A program made the position numbers and the translations under genes. The notes below the pieces were generated by a model. It was not told the origin of the DNA. It ran no database searches and worked only from the letters and a program-made list of their open reading frames with translations. Of a stretch of 64,000 nt of DNA, positions 63,938 through 64,000 are shown one piece after another; positions within the stretch are counted from its first letter, which is position 1, and each line of letters begins with the position of its first letter. The DNA is taken from contig CM037838.1 of assembly GCA_021234535.1 (NCBI GenBank), positions 11,615,929 through 11,679,928 of the forward strand, read 5' to 3'. Source of the stretch: Stichopus chloronotus. Lineage: Eukaryota; Echinodermata; Holothuroidea; Aspidochirotida; Stichopodidae.

Positions 63938-64000
63938 GAGTATCAAACGAGTATCAAAGAGTATCAAACGAGTATCGAGTATCGAGTAACAAGTATTGAG
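63938..64000 (+). repeat. Short tandem repeat at the window edge
   Basis: GAGTATCAAAC and GAGTATCAAA alternate, then decay to GAGTATC units of seven bases, running into the end of the window. It may continue beyond. Confidence 0.75.

Noticed and set aside
1..64000. LINE or LTR retrotransposon bodies
   Set aside because: No reverse transcriptase, integrase or protease-like frames, and no long terminal repeats, were seen in any frame.

Overview
The window reads as nuclear DNA of a multicellular animal. It is AT-rich, has no long open frames and no bacterial gene layout, and carries interspersed transposon remnants, microsatellites, minisatellites and a few short exon-like pieces bounded by GT/AG splice signals. 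The mix of fold-back MITEs, degenerate tRNA-type SINE fragments and a very dense TACTGTA/TACAGTA word suggests a marine invertebrate, perhaps an echinoderm such as a sea cucumber. That assignment is an inference with low confidence. No rRNA, intact tRNA, CRISPR array or complete gene is visible.

Coding content is sparse. The best gene evidence is on the minus strand. A probable first coding exon lies at 60704-60781, with an in-frame upstream stop, an ATG, 26 codons rich in His, Gln and Lys, and a GAG|GTAAGC donor. At the far left, two short minus-strand candidates have good splice sites on both sides: 8744-8831 (88 bp) and 6544-6573 (a 30-bp microexon). If they belong to one gene, most of the window is its introns. 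Phases can be made to agree, but only with a reading of the 88-bp exon that is not its most GC3-rich frame. A handful of weaker exon-like blocks on both strands (near 17.6, 22.8, 25.2, 31.2, 37.5, 42.9, 46.0 and 47.5 kb) are listed with low confidence; some may be conserved non-coding elements.

Mobile DNA is the clearest content. A 1508-bp pogo/Tigger-like element (33404-34911, TA target duplication, hairpin ends) sits inside a second element with CCCGCGAGACCGAA-type ends (about 33070-35335), which itself interrupts a degenerate ~78-bp tandem array (about 32575-33065). A 430-bp full-length fold-back MITE (38354-38783) has a near-perfect 29-bp hairpin at its centre. A 593-bp MITE bounded by TTAA lies at 29220-29812. 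A three-member repeat family with CTCACCTCATA ends occurs at 24.4, 48.4 and 55.8 kb. Other remnants include a hAT-like fragment near 30.0-30.3 kb, two tRNA-like SINE fragments and a two-copy dispersed repeat (36.8 and 45.1 kb).

Across all of this, TACTGTA and its complement occur about 3-4 times per kb in the stretches counted by hand, far above base-composition expectation. It is the most pervasive signal in the window and no listed feature explains it.
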